Positions 28,646 through 41,822 are shown, counted from the first letter of the stretch. The stretch is 64,000 nt of DNA from Pseudoduganella plicata (GCF_004421005.1 NZ_CP038026.1:4464001-4528000), one strand, 5' to 3'. The notes: generated by a model from the letters alone, not told the origin. Made by a program: numbers and translations.

Positions 28646-30295
28646 TTGAAACCTGTTTCCCTGCCGCGCGTCAGCGGCCCAATGTTGACGCTGGGCGCGT
28701 CCGCTTTTCTCGTATTGGCCTACAACGCCAGTTTCTGGAAGACGTTTGCGTCGGCCACGGGCGGCGTCCATGCCGGCAACGTGCCGATGTATCTCGGTGC
28801 GTTCCTCATGCTGGTACTGCTGTTCAATGCCATCCTCACGCTGTTCAATTTCCGTTTTGTCATCAAGCCGCTGCTGGCGGTGCTGTTCCTGGGCGCTTCC
28901 GCGGCAAGCTATTTCATGAACGAATACGGCGTCGTCATCGATGCCTCGATGGTGCAGAACGTACTCGAAACGGATCCGAAGGAAGCGCACGAGCTGCTTA
29001 GCTGGAAGATGCTGGAAACGGTGACCTTGCTGGGGGTATTGCCGTCGCTGCTGGTCTGGCGCCTGCCGCTGGTGTTCCGGCCGATCCGACGCGATTTGCT
29101 GTTGAAGGCCGCAACCGTCGTAGTGTCGCTGATTGCCGGCGCCGGCCTGCTGCTCTTGATGTTCAAGGTGCTGGCGCCGGCCGTGCGCGAGCACCGCGAA
29201 TTGCGGTTCCTGCTGACGCCCACGAACATGTTCCAGGCGACGCACGGTTATCTGAAGCGCAAATGGGCAGCGCCACTCGTGATTGCGCCGCTGGGGACGG
29301 ATGCGGCGCATGGGCCCAAATGGGCCGCGCTAGCCGGGCAGGGCAAGCGTACAGTCACGGTGATTGTTGTCGGCGAGACGGCGCGGGCGATGAATTTTTC
29401 GCTGAATGGCTATACCAGGACGACCAATCCGCTGATGTCGGGCCAGCAGGGGCTGATTAACTTCCGCAATGTGAGCTCCTGTGGCACCGCGACGGCTGTA
29501 TCCGTGCCATGCGTGTTCTCCGGCCAGACCCGGGACGATTATTCTGCCGATAAAGCGCTGCGCCAGGAAGGATTGCTGGATGTGCTGCATCACGCCGGGT
29601 TCGACGTGCTGTGGCGGGACAATAATTCCGGCTGCAAGGGTGTTTGCGATCGCATCAGGTATGAAGACGTATCCCACCCTGTGCCGGGCGACCCGCTGTG
29701 CAATGATGAAGAGTGCTATGACGAGCGGCTGCTGCGCGGCCTGCCGGACTTGATTCGCAATCCGCGGAAGGATCTCGTCATCGTACTGCACCAGAAAGGC
29801 AGCCATGGGCCCGCCTACTGGAAACGCTATCCGGCGGCGTTCGGCAAATTTGGCCCGGTATGCCAGACAAACGAGCTGGAGCAGTGCTCACGTGAATCGA
29901 TCGTCAACGGCTACGATAATACGATTCTGTACACGGATTACTTCCTCAGCAAGACGCTGGACATCCTGCGCGCAAGCGCGGCGGACGGGAGCGTGGACAC
30001 GGCGATGTTGTATTTCTCCGATCACGGTGAATCGCTCGGCGAGAAGAATATGTATCTGCACGGCGCGCCGTACATTATCTCGCCGGCGGAGCAGCGCACG
30101 GTGCCGATGATGCTCTGGCTGTCCGATGGGTACCGGCAGCGCTCCGATATCGACCAGCAGTGCCTGGCGGCGCGCAGCACGCAGGCGTTCTCGCACGATA
30201 ACGTGTTTCATTCCGTACTGGGTCTGCTCGATGTAAGTACCGCTGTCTATAACCCCAAGCTGGACATCACTCACGCCTGCGCCCGTGGAATCTGA
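28646..30295 (+). CDS. eptA: Phosphoethanolamine--lipid A transferase, EptA/MCR-like
   Basis: Transfers phosphoethanolamine to lipid A in the outer leaflet of the inner membrane, lowering its negative charge. About 549 residues: five N-terminal membrane spans (to about residue 180) and a periplasmic sulfatase-like domain with the metal-binding Glu in VIVVGETARAMNFSLNGY, the acceptor Thr in CGTATAVSVPC, LHQKGSHGPAYWKRYP and the metal site in YFSDHGESLGEKNMYLHG. Multiple Cys pairs match the family disulfides. A TTG start at 28646 was chosen because CGGAG precedes it; another TTG 20 codons upstream is possible. It follows a two-component system and precedes a PAP2 phosphatase. Confidence 0.93.
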   Translation: MKPVSLPRVSGPMLTLGASAFLVLAYNASFWKTFASATGGVHAGNVPMYLGAFLMLVLLFNAILTLFNFRFVIKPLLAVLFLGASAASYFMNEYGVVIDASMVQNVLETDPKEAHELLSWKMLETVTLLGVLPSLLVWRLPLVFRPIRRDLLLKAATVVVSLIAGAGLLLLMFKVLAPAVREHRELRFLLTPTNMFQATHGYLKRKWAAPLVIAPLGTDAAHGPKWAALAGQGKRTVTVIVVGETARAMNFSLNGYTRTTNPLMSGQQGLINFRNVSSCGTATAVSVPCVFSGQTRDDYSADKALRQEGLLDVLHHAGFDVLWRDNNSGCKGVCDRIRYEDVSHPVPGDPLCNDEECYDERLLRGLPDLIRNPRKDLVIVLHQKGSHGPAYWKRYPAAFGKFGPVCQTNELEQCSRESIVNGYDNTILYTDYFLSKTLDILRASAADGSVDTAMLYFSDHGESLGEKNMYLHGAPYIISPAEQRTVPMMLWLSDGYRQRSDIDQQCLAARSTQAFSHDNVFHSVLGLLDVSTAVYNPKLDITHACARGI

Positions 30296-31043
30296 CTCGA
30301 TAGCTGTTTCCGGTGCGCGCCAGTTCTGGCGTGCGGCCGGCGCGATGGTGCTGTCCGCACTCCTGATTCTCTGGATCGGTAGCAATACCGATATCGACCT
30401 TGCGCTGGCGGATGCGGCATACGATGCCGCAACGCACAGCTTTCCCATGCAGCACGCGTGGATTGCCGAGCAGTTCAACCATGTGATGTTGAAAACGGTA
30501 CTGTCCTTGCTGGGAGCAACTGCGGTCCTGCTGACGCTATGGGACGCTTGGCGGCCCTGTCGCAGCTGGACTGCATCGCGCCGTACCGGTATGCGCGTGG
30601 TTGCCATGTCCGCCGTGCTGGTCCCGTCCGTTATCGGTTTGATGAAGCATGCCAGCGTTTCGCACTGCCCCTGGGATCTGCAGCGCTATGGCGGCACCCA
30701 ACCTTATGTCCGCCTGCTGGAATGGATGCCGGCGGGGATCGAGGCAGGGCATTGCATGCCTGCCGGTCACGCGTCGAGTGCGTTATGGCTGATTTCCATC
30801 GCCGCATTCTGGTGGCCGCAACGCCGCCGTACGGCGATATTCGTCGCGGGAACGATGCTGATGCTGGGGCTTGCGGTTGGCTGGTTGCAGCAACTGCGTG
30901 GGGCACACTTTTTGACGCATACGCTGTGGTCGGCTTGGGTGGCCTGCGTCGTCGTCGGTGCCATCTACGTTTTTAACACGAAGGGGCTTGCGCGACTGCG
31001 CAGGGTTCGATATGATTCTGTCCCTGCCGCAACGCAGACGTGA
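30285..31043 (+). CDS. PAP2-family lipid phosphatase
   Basis: Integral membrane phosphatase of 252 residues with about six spans, probably acting on lipid A or undecaprenyl/phosphatidic phosphates. The motif triad is present: a variant first motif KHASVSHCPWDL (Cys where most PAP2 proteins have Arg), AGHASSALW (motif 2) and RGAHFLTHTLWSAW (motif 3, catalytic His and Asp-equivalent Thr region). GTG start, overlapping eptA by 11 bases, so co-translated with it; an eptA-pap2 pair is a recurrent arrangement in other bacteria. Oddly its last 11 codons lie inside sequence shared with the upstream flank of the other rRNA operons. Confidence 0.88.
   Translation: MESDSIAVSGARQFWRAAGAMVLSALLILWIGSNTDIDLALADAAYDAATHSFPMQHAWIAEQFNHVMLKTVLSLLGATAVLLTLWDAWRPCRSWTASRRTGMRVVAMSAVLVPSVIGLMKHASVSHCPWDLQRYGGTQPYVRLLEWMPAGIEAGHCMPAGHASSALWLISIAAFWWPQRRRTAIFVAGTMLMLGLAVGWLQQLRGAHFLTHTLWSAWVACVVVGAIYVFNTKGLARLRRVRYDSVPAATQT
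30988..31016 (+). promoter_or_regulatory. Putative upstream promoter P1 of rRNA operon 2, inside the PAP2 gene
   Basis: TTGCGC (30988-30993), 17-bp spacer, TATGAT (31011-31016), then TCTGTCCCTGCCGC. Both boxes lie within the coding sequence of the PAP2 phosphatase. Equivalent boxes stand before operons 1 and 3. Confidence 0.5.
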
Positions 31044-31129
31044 AAACGAAACGATGCGACAGTGTGAAGCCCCGCAGTGCGGGGCTGAACAAAGTGCCTT
31101 GAGCGGCGCTGAACGAAGAAAAAAGAGAG

Positions 31130-31158
31130 TTGACGAGCTGCACGAAACACCGCATAAT
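31130..31158 (+). promoter_or_regulatory. Main sigma-70 promoter P2 of rRNA operon 2
   Basis: TTGACG (31130-31135), 17-bp spacer, CATAAT (31153-31158), with an A-rich GAAGAAAAAAGAGAG tract just upstream. Between P1 and P2 lies a stem AGCCCCGCA/TGCGGGGCT (31069-31087) with no T run, also present before operon 3 but not operon 1. Leader boxA follows at about 31235. Confidence 0.8.
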
Positions 31159-31439
31159 CTCATCTCTCTGCTGCTGACAAACACAACGATTTGTCGGGTT
31201 CCGAAAGGATCGCAGCAAGCGCCTCCGGGCAGAATTCTTTAACAATCAACAGTCGATAAGTGTGGGCGTTTGATGTGAGTGTGCCCGGGACTTCGGTCCC
31301 GATACTCAAAATATAGCATCAAGCGCTCGCAAGAAATTTAACGTGACCTCGCAAGAGGAACGTCAGATTCTTGAGAGTGAATTTCTCCCAGTGGGAGGAA
31401 TTCAAGACTACGTCCATTTATGGATGTTAAACAGAGATT

Positions 31440-32973
<1,534 letters not shown>

Positions 32974-33052
32974 GAGTCGGCACGGATCAGCAATGATCGT
33001 GCATCAAACGCTCACACTTATCGACTGTTGTTAGAGAAACAGCAACAAGCGC

Positions 33053-33129
33053 GGGTCTGTAGCTCAGCTGGTTAGAGCACCGTGTTGATAACGCGGGGGT
33101 CGTTGGTTCGAGCCCAACCAGACCCACCA
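33053..33129 (+). tRNA. ileT: tRNA-Ile (GAU), operon 2 spacer
   Basis: Identical to the operon 1 copy, 77 nt with encoded CCA and GAU anticodon. Confidence 0.97.
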
Positions 33130-33139
33130 GGATTCATCC

Positions 33140-33215
33140 GGGGGATTAGCTCAGCTGGGAGAGCACCTGCTTTGCAAGCAGGGGGTCGTCGGTTCGATCC
33201 CGTCATCCTCCACCA
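33140..33215 (+). tRNA. alaT: tRNA-Ala (UGC), operon 2 spacer
   Basis: Identical to the operon 1 copy, 76 nt with encoded CCA and UGC anticodon. A boxA GTTCTTTAACA follows near 33290. Confidence 0.97.
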
Positions 33216-33407
33216 TCGCTTCTGTTGAAAGTCCAAACGCAAGTAATCAAGATACTTTCGTTTGATCTTTTAGAGATCACTGCTGTTTCGTTCTTTAACA
33301 ATCTGGAAGAAGTAAAGTTTTATTGAATGCATGAGACATCATGTGTTCAGGGTAGTAATAAAGCTCATCAAAACACAGTAGTAAATGCTTGAACCGATAG
33401 CCGTCAA

Positions 33408-36296
<2,889 letters not shown>

Positions 36297-36411
36297 GACG
36301 GTTGTGGCAAGCATTTACCTGTGTGAGCTTTAACGAGTATTACCCCAACTTTACTTCTTCCAGATTAAGCGCTGCCGTTGCCCAACAGGGAACGACAGCG
36401 TGTACAAGTCA

Positions 36412-36527
36412 TGCCTGATGACCATAGCAAGTCGGTCCCACCCCTTCCCATCCCGAACAGGACCGTGAAACGACTTTGCGCCGATGATAGTGCTGCAACC
36501 AGTGTGAAAGTAGGTTATCGTCAGGCT
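36412..36527 (+). rRNA. rrf: 5S ribosomal RNA, operon 2
   Basis: 116 nt, identical to the proximal 5S of operon 1, preceded by the same 23S-5S spacer hairpin (CGCTGCCGTT with AACGACAGCG). Confidence 0.97.
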
Positions 36528-36937
36528 GTTATACCGGGAAAAGCCCACCAGTGATCTGGTGGGCTTTTTTCATTTCTGCTTCATATTCCCATCACGCCGC
36601 CGACTTGGCGCACCGTCCCGAACCGTCGCTCCGCCGGGCACTGCCCGACGTCGCACTTTGCGCCGATTGCTCCGCCCGCCACTGGCGGACGTCGCTGCTG
36701 CAACCAGTGTGAAAGTAGGTTATCGTCAGGTTGTTATACCGGGAAAAGCCCACCAGTTATCTGGTGGGCTTTTTTCATTTCCGCTTCATGTTCCATCACG
36801 CCGCCGACTCGGCGCACCGTCCCGAACCGTCGCTCCGCCGGGCACTGCCCGACGTCGCACTTTGCGCCGATTGCTCCGCCCGCCACTGGCGGACGTCGCT
36901 GCTGCAACCAGTGTGAAAGTAGGTTATCGGCAGGCAC
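36528..36937 (+). repeat. Two tandem 205-bp units: terminator, GC-rich hairpins and a 5S 3' remnant
   Basis: Unit 1 is 36528-36732 and unit 2 is 36733-36937, over 95% alike by eye. Each begins GTTATACCGGG, carries a terminator stem, then a GC-rich stretch with mini-hairpins (CGGGC-ACT-GCCCG, CGCC-ACT-GGCG) flanked by GCTCCGCC and GACGTCGC, and ends with the 3' third of 5S rRNA (CTGCAACCAGTGTGAAAGTA and GGTTATCGTCAGG). Patches such as TCCCGAAC and ACTTTGCGCCGAT earlier in the unit also match 5S in order, so each unit reads as a 5S gene whose loops were replaced by hairpins. Not protein coding in my judgement. A 9-bp inverted repeat GGCACCGAT/ATCGGTGCC follows at 36933-36960. Confidence 0.85.
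36536..36572 (+). terminator. Intrinsic terminator after the 5S of operon 2
   Basis: AAAAGCCCACCAG and CTGGTGGGCTTTTTT form a 10-bp stem with a TGAT loop and a six-T run. A second, almost identical copy follows one repeat unit later (about 36744-36777). Confidence 0.9.
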
Positions 36938-37049
36938 CGATTTTTCCCGCCATCGGTGCCCCATATTCACTGGCGAAGGTTGGCTGCTTGTCATCACCCC
37001 GTCACGCCGCCCTCGTAGACTCCGCCATTTGTCTTCCGGAGATCCGCCC

Positions 37050-39077
37050 ATGAACCTGCCCCGCCTTTCACTGCTGTCCTTTGCCGTCGCGTTGACCGCC
37101 TGTGGAGGGGGCAGCGATAACAGCCCGGCCGTCATCGCGCCCGCGCCGGCACGCATCAGCGGTACGTTCCTCGACAGCGCGGTGGAAGGACTGGACTATG
37201 TGGCTGGCACGGCGGCCCGCGCGACAACCACGGCGACGGGCGGGTTCACTTGCGCGGCCGGCGAGACGGTCAGTTTCTCGGTCGGTGCCATCAACCTGGG
37301 CAGCGCACCATGCGCGGCGACCCTGACGCCGCTGCAGCTGGCCGGCAGCAAGGACGCCAGCGACACCAAAGTCGGCAACCGCCTGCTCGCCCTGCAACTG
37401 CTGGACGAAGACGGCGAACCCTCGAACGGTATCCGCATCGCCGGCGAAGTTCGCACCGCACTGGCGGACAAGCGCATCGACTTCGATGGTGCTGCCGCAG
37501 CCTTTGACCCGGCGCTGGCCGCCGTGCTGGCGGCTGCCGGCGGCAAGTACGCCACCCGCACCGTCGACGCCGAGCGGCGCATGCTGGCGCGCGAGCATTT
37601 CGAAGACACGTTGGCCGCGAAACTGAACACGCCCGCGGTCGAGAAGTTCACGCAAGGCGCCGTCGAGGTCAGCGTCACCCGCTATCAGATCGCGGCCGAC
37701 AGCAAATTCCATATTCCATACGAAGGCAACAATGCCGGCGTGAAGGCGGACTTCCCACAAGGGTTCCTGCCATCGTTCGGCTCTTCGCTCGCGTTCAAGG
37801 GCATGAACGCGAATGGCGACATGGAGTTCTACGGACTGACGGACCGGGGTCCTAACGGCGATGGGCCCAACGTCCCATCGCTGGACGGCAAAGGCACCAC
37901 CGGCAGCAAGATCTTCCCGGCGCCATCCTTTACACCGTCGGTCGGCATCATCACCGTCGGTAAGCAGGGCGCTGTGCTCAGCTCCGTCTTGCCGATCAGG
38001 ATGACGGCGACGGCCAACGCCACCGGCCTGCCGATTCCCGAAGGCTCGCTCGGCAATTCGGCCGAGATCCCGGTGTTGGACGCGATGCGTTTCGACCCCG
38101 CCGGCAAGGCCGCGTTCAACGCCAACGGCATCGATAGCGAGGCGGTCGTGCTGGACAAGAAACGCAACGCGTTGTGGATCTCCGATGAATACGGGCCGTT
38201 CATCGTCAAGGTGGACGCATCGACTGGCATCGTGCAGAACCGCTACGCCGCCGGCACAGGCCTGCCGAAAATTTTCGCCAAGCGCCGTGCCAACCGTGGC
38301 ATGGAAGGCCTGACGCTGGACACCGCGACAGACCGCCTGCACGGTTTCCTGCAAAGCCCGCTGACGGACGGCAGCGCCCCGTATGCCGTCACGGGCAAGA
38401 ACGAACAGGTCGAACGCTTCGCGCGCTTTACGCGCTGGATCGAGTTCGATCCGTCCGCAGGCACGACGACCAGGATGTTTGCCTATCCCATCGGGGCGGC
38501 CGACTATCAGGATGGCCGCACAGGTAACGCGAAACTGGGCGACGTGGTCGCACTGGGCAACGGCAAATTCATCGTGATCGAACAGGGCACAGGTCCGAAA
38601 GGCAAAGTATTCAACAAGCTGATGCTCGTCGAGATCGGTGCCGCCACCGACATCTCCACCACCTCGTTCAACGCCGACACGTCCGATCTGGAGAAGAGCT
38701 CGATGGCCGGTGACGCCGTGAACGGCGCGGACTGGGCCAAGGTCGTACCGCTGAAGAAAACGGAGCTCCTGGACCTGAACGCGATCGGCTGGCTGGCCGA
38801 GAAGGCCGAGGGCCTGACGATCGTCGACGCCAACACCCTGGCGATCGCCAACGACAACGACTTCGGACTGAGGACCAGGGTGTTCACCGCGAACGGCCAG
38901 GCCGTGGCGGACGCCGATGTCGCCAAGTGCAACGTGGACGCGAATGGCACGATCGTCACCAGCAGTGCCGCCGGCTGCAACGCCGCCAATACCATCCGCG
39001 TTGCGCGTGGCGCCGATGCTGAGCGGCCGAGCCGCCTGTGGCTGCTCAAGTTCGGCAAGGCGCTCACCACGTATTAA
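37050..39077 (+). CDS. Lipoprotein with phytase-like esterase domain (PF13449 type)
   Basis: A 675-residue envelope lipoprotein: signal MNLPRLSLLSFAVALTAC with lipobox LTAC, a Gly/Ser linker, an N-terminal all-beta region (about 35-180) and a large C-terminal phytase-like beta-propeller domain. Typical segments are GMNANGDMEFYGLTDRGPNGD, LDKKRNALWISDEYGPFIV, RRANRGMEGLTLD and AEGLTIVDANTLAIANDNDFG. Members are annotated as esterase-like activity of phytase proteins and often respond to phosphate or sit in the envelope; substrate unknown. The ATG at 37050 follows a CGGAGA ribosome site. It stands alone, convergent with the phospholipase D gene. Confidence 0.85.
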   Translation: MNLPRLSLLSFAVALTACGGGSDNSPAVIAPAPARISGTFLDSAVEGLDYVAGTAARATTTATGGFTCAAGETVSFSVGAINLGSAPCAATLTPLQLAGSKDASDTKVGNRLLALQLLDEDGEPSNGIRIAGEVRTALADKRIDFDGAAAAFDPALAAVLAAAGGKYATRTVDAERRMLAREHFEDTLAAKLNTPAVEKFTQGAVEVSVTRYQIAADSKFHIPYEGNNAGVKADFPQGFLPSFGSSLAFKGMNANGDMEFYGLTDRGPNGDGPNVPSLDGKGTTGSKIFPAPSFTPSVGIITVGKQGAVLSSVLPIRMTATANATGLPIPEGSLGNSAEIPVLDAMRFDPAGKAAFNANGIDSEAVVLDKKRNALWISDEYGPFIVKVDASTGIVQNRYAAGTGLPKIFAKRRANRGMEGLTLDTATDRLHGFLQSPLTDGSAPYAVTGKNEQVERFARFTRWIEFDPSAGTTTRMFAYPIGAADYQDGRTGNAKLGDVVALGNGKFIVIEQGTGPKGKVFNKLMLVEIGAATDISTTSFNADTSDLEKSSMAGDAVNGADWAKVVPLKKTELLDLNAIGWLAEKAEGLTIVDANTLAIANDNDFGLRTRVFTANGQAVADADVAKCNVDANGTIVTSSAAGCNAANTIRVARGADAERPSRLWLLKFGKALTTY

Positions 39078-39084
39078 TGGCAGC

Positions 39085-40650
39085 CTACAGCAGCGACTCG
39101 ATCGGCAGCATGGACATGAAGAACACGCCGGCACGCTCCCCCAGGCTCGTGCCCGGCTCGACGTCGTGGCGCACCACTGTTTTTCCCTGGCGCTCCAGCC
39201 AGTAAAGTGCTCCGTCAGGCGCCAGCCGAACTTCGTAAGCCTCGGTCGGCATCCGCCTGTCGAATGCATCAAGAATGCGGTCGGCCAAGGCTGGACTGTC
39301 GATCACAAAGCCCATCTCGGTATTGAGCCTGGAAGAGCGCGGGTCGAAATTGAAGGAGCCGATAAACACACGGGCGCGGTCCACCGTGAAGGTCTTGCTG
39401 TGGAGGCTGGAATCCGAACTGCCGCCCAGGCCCCGCATTCGCTTTTTTGCGGAGTTCTGGCTCAGGCGACGCAGCTCGAAGAGCGATACGCCGGCTTCGA
39501 GCAGCTCCTTGCGGTGCCTGGCATAACCGGCATGCACCGCGGCGACGTCCGTCGCTTCCAGTGAGTTGGTCAGCACCCTGACCTTGACGCCGCCCTGGGC
39601 CAGCTCCACGAGTGCATCCGTTCCAACGTCCGTGGGCACGAAATAGGGCGAGACCAGATTCAGTTCCTTGACCGGCTCCCCCATGCGCTTTTTGAGCTTG
39701 TTGACAACAAGGGTGCGAGGCTCGGCCAGCCCAAGTCCCTTGGCGGGATCGTCGCTGATCATGCGCGTTACCGCCCAGTCAAAACTCAAGCTGCCCGCCG
39801 CGAAGTTTTTGGCAAATGTGGCGTTACGCAGGGCACGGACATAAGCTTCTGCGCGCGCGCTTTGCTCAATGCTCAGGGCAATCGTCTCGAGTTCCTCCAG
39901 TGCCTTTTCGCCCACGGTTGGCAGCAGGCCCGCCGCCGGGTAGGACGAGTCGCTGTTCCAGTATCGGTCGAAGTCTTTCGACACCTCGGTGACGACGGGG
40001 CCGATGGCCATCACATCGAGGTCGGCAAACAGGACATCGTCGGCCGCACCAAAATACGCATCGCCGACATTGCGGCCGCCAACGATTGTGGCCTGGTTAT
40101 CCGCAGTAAACGACTTGTTGTGCATGCGCCGGTTGGCACGATGGAAGTCGGTGAGGTAACCGAGGGCACGCGTGCCGCGGTTAGCGAATGGATTGAACAG
40201 GCGGACTTCGATCAGCGCATGTGCATCCAGGGCCGCCAACAGGGCATCCAGGCCGGTCGTATTGTTATCATCGAGCAGCAACCTGACCCTGACACCCCGA
40301 TCGGCCGCACGGCGCAGGGCGGCGAACAGTAACGTGCCGGTCATGTCGTCGTGCCAGATGTAGTACTGGACATCGAGCGTACGCTCGGCGGCCTGGGCAA
40401 GCAGTGCGCGCGCGGCAAAAGCATCGCGCCCATCGGACAGCGCGTACACACCGGACTTGCCCGGATGGGCCATGATCCCTGCGGCATGGGCGAGAGCAAG
40501 CCGGGTGCCGCCGGTATTCGGATCGGTTGTAGAACTGGTCCGGTCCGTCAGCGATGGCAGGGCATTGCACCCGGACAGAAAAACCAGCATCAGGCCAAGC
40601 GCGACGGCGCCCAGGGCAATGGTCAGGCGCGGACGCGAGTTCGGGTTCAT
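39085..40650 (-). CDS. Phospholipase D family lipoprotein (cardiolipin synthase-like)
   Basis: A 521-residue protein with a lipoprotein signal ending VFLSGC and two HKD domains: HNKSFTADNQATIVGGRNVGD (about residue 175) and HSKTFTVDRARVFIGSFNFDPRS (about 415), both complete in the HxKx4D pattern and with downstream Gly-Gly/Gly-Ser and Asn. This architecture is the ClsC-like/PLD periplasmic group rather than membrane ClsA. It may handle phospholipids at the envelope; exact reaction unproven. It is convergent with the phytase-like gene, with only 7 bp between the stops. Confidence 0.87.
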   Translation of the reverse strand: MNPNSRPRLTIALGAVALGLMLVFLSGCNALPSLTDRTSSTTDPNTGGTRLALAHAAGIMAHPGKSGVYALSDGRDAFAARALLAQAAERTLDVQYYIWHDDMTGTLLFAALRRAADRGVRVRLLLDDNNTTGLDALLAALDAHALIEVRLFNPFANRGTRALGYLTDFHRANRRMHNKSFTADNQATIVGGRNVGDAYFGAADDVLFADLDVMAIGPVVTEVSKDFDRYWNSDSSYPAAGLLPTVGEKALEELETIALSIEQSARAEAYVRALRNATFAKNFAAGSLSFDWAVTRMISDDPAKGLGLAEPRTLVVNKLKKRMGEPVKELNLVSPYFVPTDVGTDALVELAQGGVKVRVLTNSLEATDVAAVHAGYARHRKELLEAGVSLFELRRLSQNSAKKRMRGLGGSSDSSLHSKTFTVDRARVFIGSFNFDPRSSRLNTEMGFVIDSPALADRILDAFDRRMPTEAYEVRLAPDGALYWLERQGKTVVRHDVEPGTSLGERAGVFFMSMLPIESLL

Positions 40651-40663
40651 GCCAGGCCGGTCA

Positions 40664-40795
40664 TCAGAGATTGAGCACGAATGCGCTCAACAGAGCCAGG
40701 GCTTTGGCCACTGTCTGCGCGGCAGGCGACGTCAGTGCCCAGCCCCATCCGGCCGAGTGAAACATCAGTCTGGAAAAGACTTCTACTACGTTCAT
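40664..40795 (-). CDS. Possible 43-residue peptide upstream of the phospholipase D gene
   Basis: A minus-strand frame starts MNVVEVFSRLMFHSAGWGW and ends with a hydrophobic TVAKALALLSAFVLNL stretch, 13 bp before the PLD start. The ribosome site is weak (GAAAG). It may be a leader or small membrane peptide, or chance. The remainder of 40796-41047 shows no gene; it should hold the promoters of this unit and of the divergent regulator. Confidence 0.35.
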   Translation of the reverse strand: MNVVEVFSRLMFHSAGWGWALTSPAAQTVAKALALLSAFVLNL

Positions 40796-41047
40796 AGTTG
40801 CTTTCATATTGTGTCATTCGCTCGACAACGGGACGTGCCAGCGGCAGAACCGTTGGCAATACACTCGCTCAACATGGTTCCAGGCAGCACTATCACCGTT
40901 TGCCCGCTGCAGCTCCGTTCGGTACCGCGCACAGTTACAACGGTTGGTGTCAAGTGGAAATATGTTGACCGGCGGCTACTTGCAATGTGCTACTCTTCCC
41001 CCTTCGGCCCGCCCAATCACCACAAGACAACCTGTCGAACGCCTTGT

Positions 41048-41788
41048 ATGCACGACCCAAACCAGAACCATCTCCTCGCTGCCCTTCTCGACACCGAGTT
41101 TCATCGCCTTTCCCCACACCTTCAGTCGGTACCGTTACGGCTAGGCGACGTGCTGTGCGAATCCGGCGCTACGCTGGAATACGTGTACTTCCCGACAACG
41201 GCGATCATCTCTTTGCATTACCTGCTGGAGAACGGCGGTTCGTCTGAAATCGCCGGCGTCGGCAATGAGGGGATGTTGGGGGTGTCTCTCTTCATGGGGG
41301 GCGGTACCACACCGAGCAGGGCCGTGATCCAGACCGGTGGCCATGGCTATCGGTTGCCCGTACGGATCCTGATGGAGGAATTCAACCGCTCCGGTCCGGT
41401 AATGCGCCTGCTGTTGCGCTATACCCAGGCATTGCTCACCCAGATGGCGCAGACCGCCGTCTGCAACCGCCACCATACCGTGGAGCAGCAGCTGTGCCGC
41501 TGGTTGCTGCTGACGCTCGACCGGCTGGGGGCTGGCGAACTGACGATGACCCAGGAACTGATTTCCAATATGCTGGGTGTGCGCCGGGAAGGTGTCACCG
41601 AAGCGGCCGGGCGACTGCAGGGCCGTGGCTACATCAGTTATCGTCGCGGCCACATCACGGTCATTGACCGTGCCGGGCTGGAGGTGGACGTGTGCGAATG
41701 CTATGACGTCGTCAAGAAGGAATTCGGGCGGCTGTTGTCGGACGTGCGCCATCGCCAGCCAGGGGATCTGCCCAAGCGGGCTGCCTGA
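41048..41788 (+). CDS. Crp/Fnr-family transcriptional regulator
   Basis: A 246-residue regulator with an N-terminal cyclic-nucleotide-binding-like beta barrel (LRLGDVLCESGATLEYVYFPTTAIISLHYLLENG, about 28-130), a dimerisation helix and a C-terminal winged helix (LTMTQELISNMLGVRREGVTEAAGRLQGRGYISYRRGHITVID, about 175-220, written here as two adjacent signatures). The Fnr-type Cys cluster is absent, so it is not an Fe-S oxygen sensor; ligand unknown. The start at 41048 was chosen from domain length. It is followed after 34 bp by a sensor kinase and may be in the same unit. Confidence 0.88.
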   Translation: MHDPNQNHLLAALLDTEFHRLSPHLQSVPLRLGDVLCESGATLEYVYFPTTAIISLHYLLENGGSSEIAGVGNEGMLGVSLFMGGGTTPSRAVIQTGGHGYRLPVRILMEEFNRSGPVMRLLLRYTQALLTQMAQTAVCNRHHTVEQQLCRWLLLTLDRLGAGELTMTQELISNMLGVRREGVTEAAGRLQGRGYISYRRGHITVIDRAGLEVDVCECYDVVKKEFGRLLSDVRHRQPGDLPKRAA

Positions 41789-41822
41789 CAGCGCAACTGC
41801 CACCATCCCGACGCGTGCACTG

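Noticed and set aside
31069..31090. GC-rich stem AGCCCCGCA/TGCGGGGCT after the PAP2 gene, considered as a terminator
   Set aside because: No T run follows and it lies between the two rRNA promoters; it is also present before operon 3. It may be a leader structure of P1 transcripts.
36559..37053. A 164-codon frame with an internal protein repeat behind operon 2, and a similar frame at 55730-56116
   Set aside because: They are translations of terminator, hairpin and 5S-derived repeat units. The protein repeat only mirrors the DNA repeat.
37068..39272. A 734-codon minus-strand frame across the phytase-like lipoprotein gene
   Set aside because: Antisense shadow with Arg/Gly/His bias. The plus-strand gene has a lipobox, ribosome site and domain signatures.
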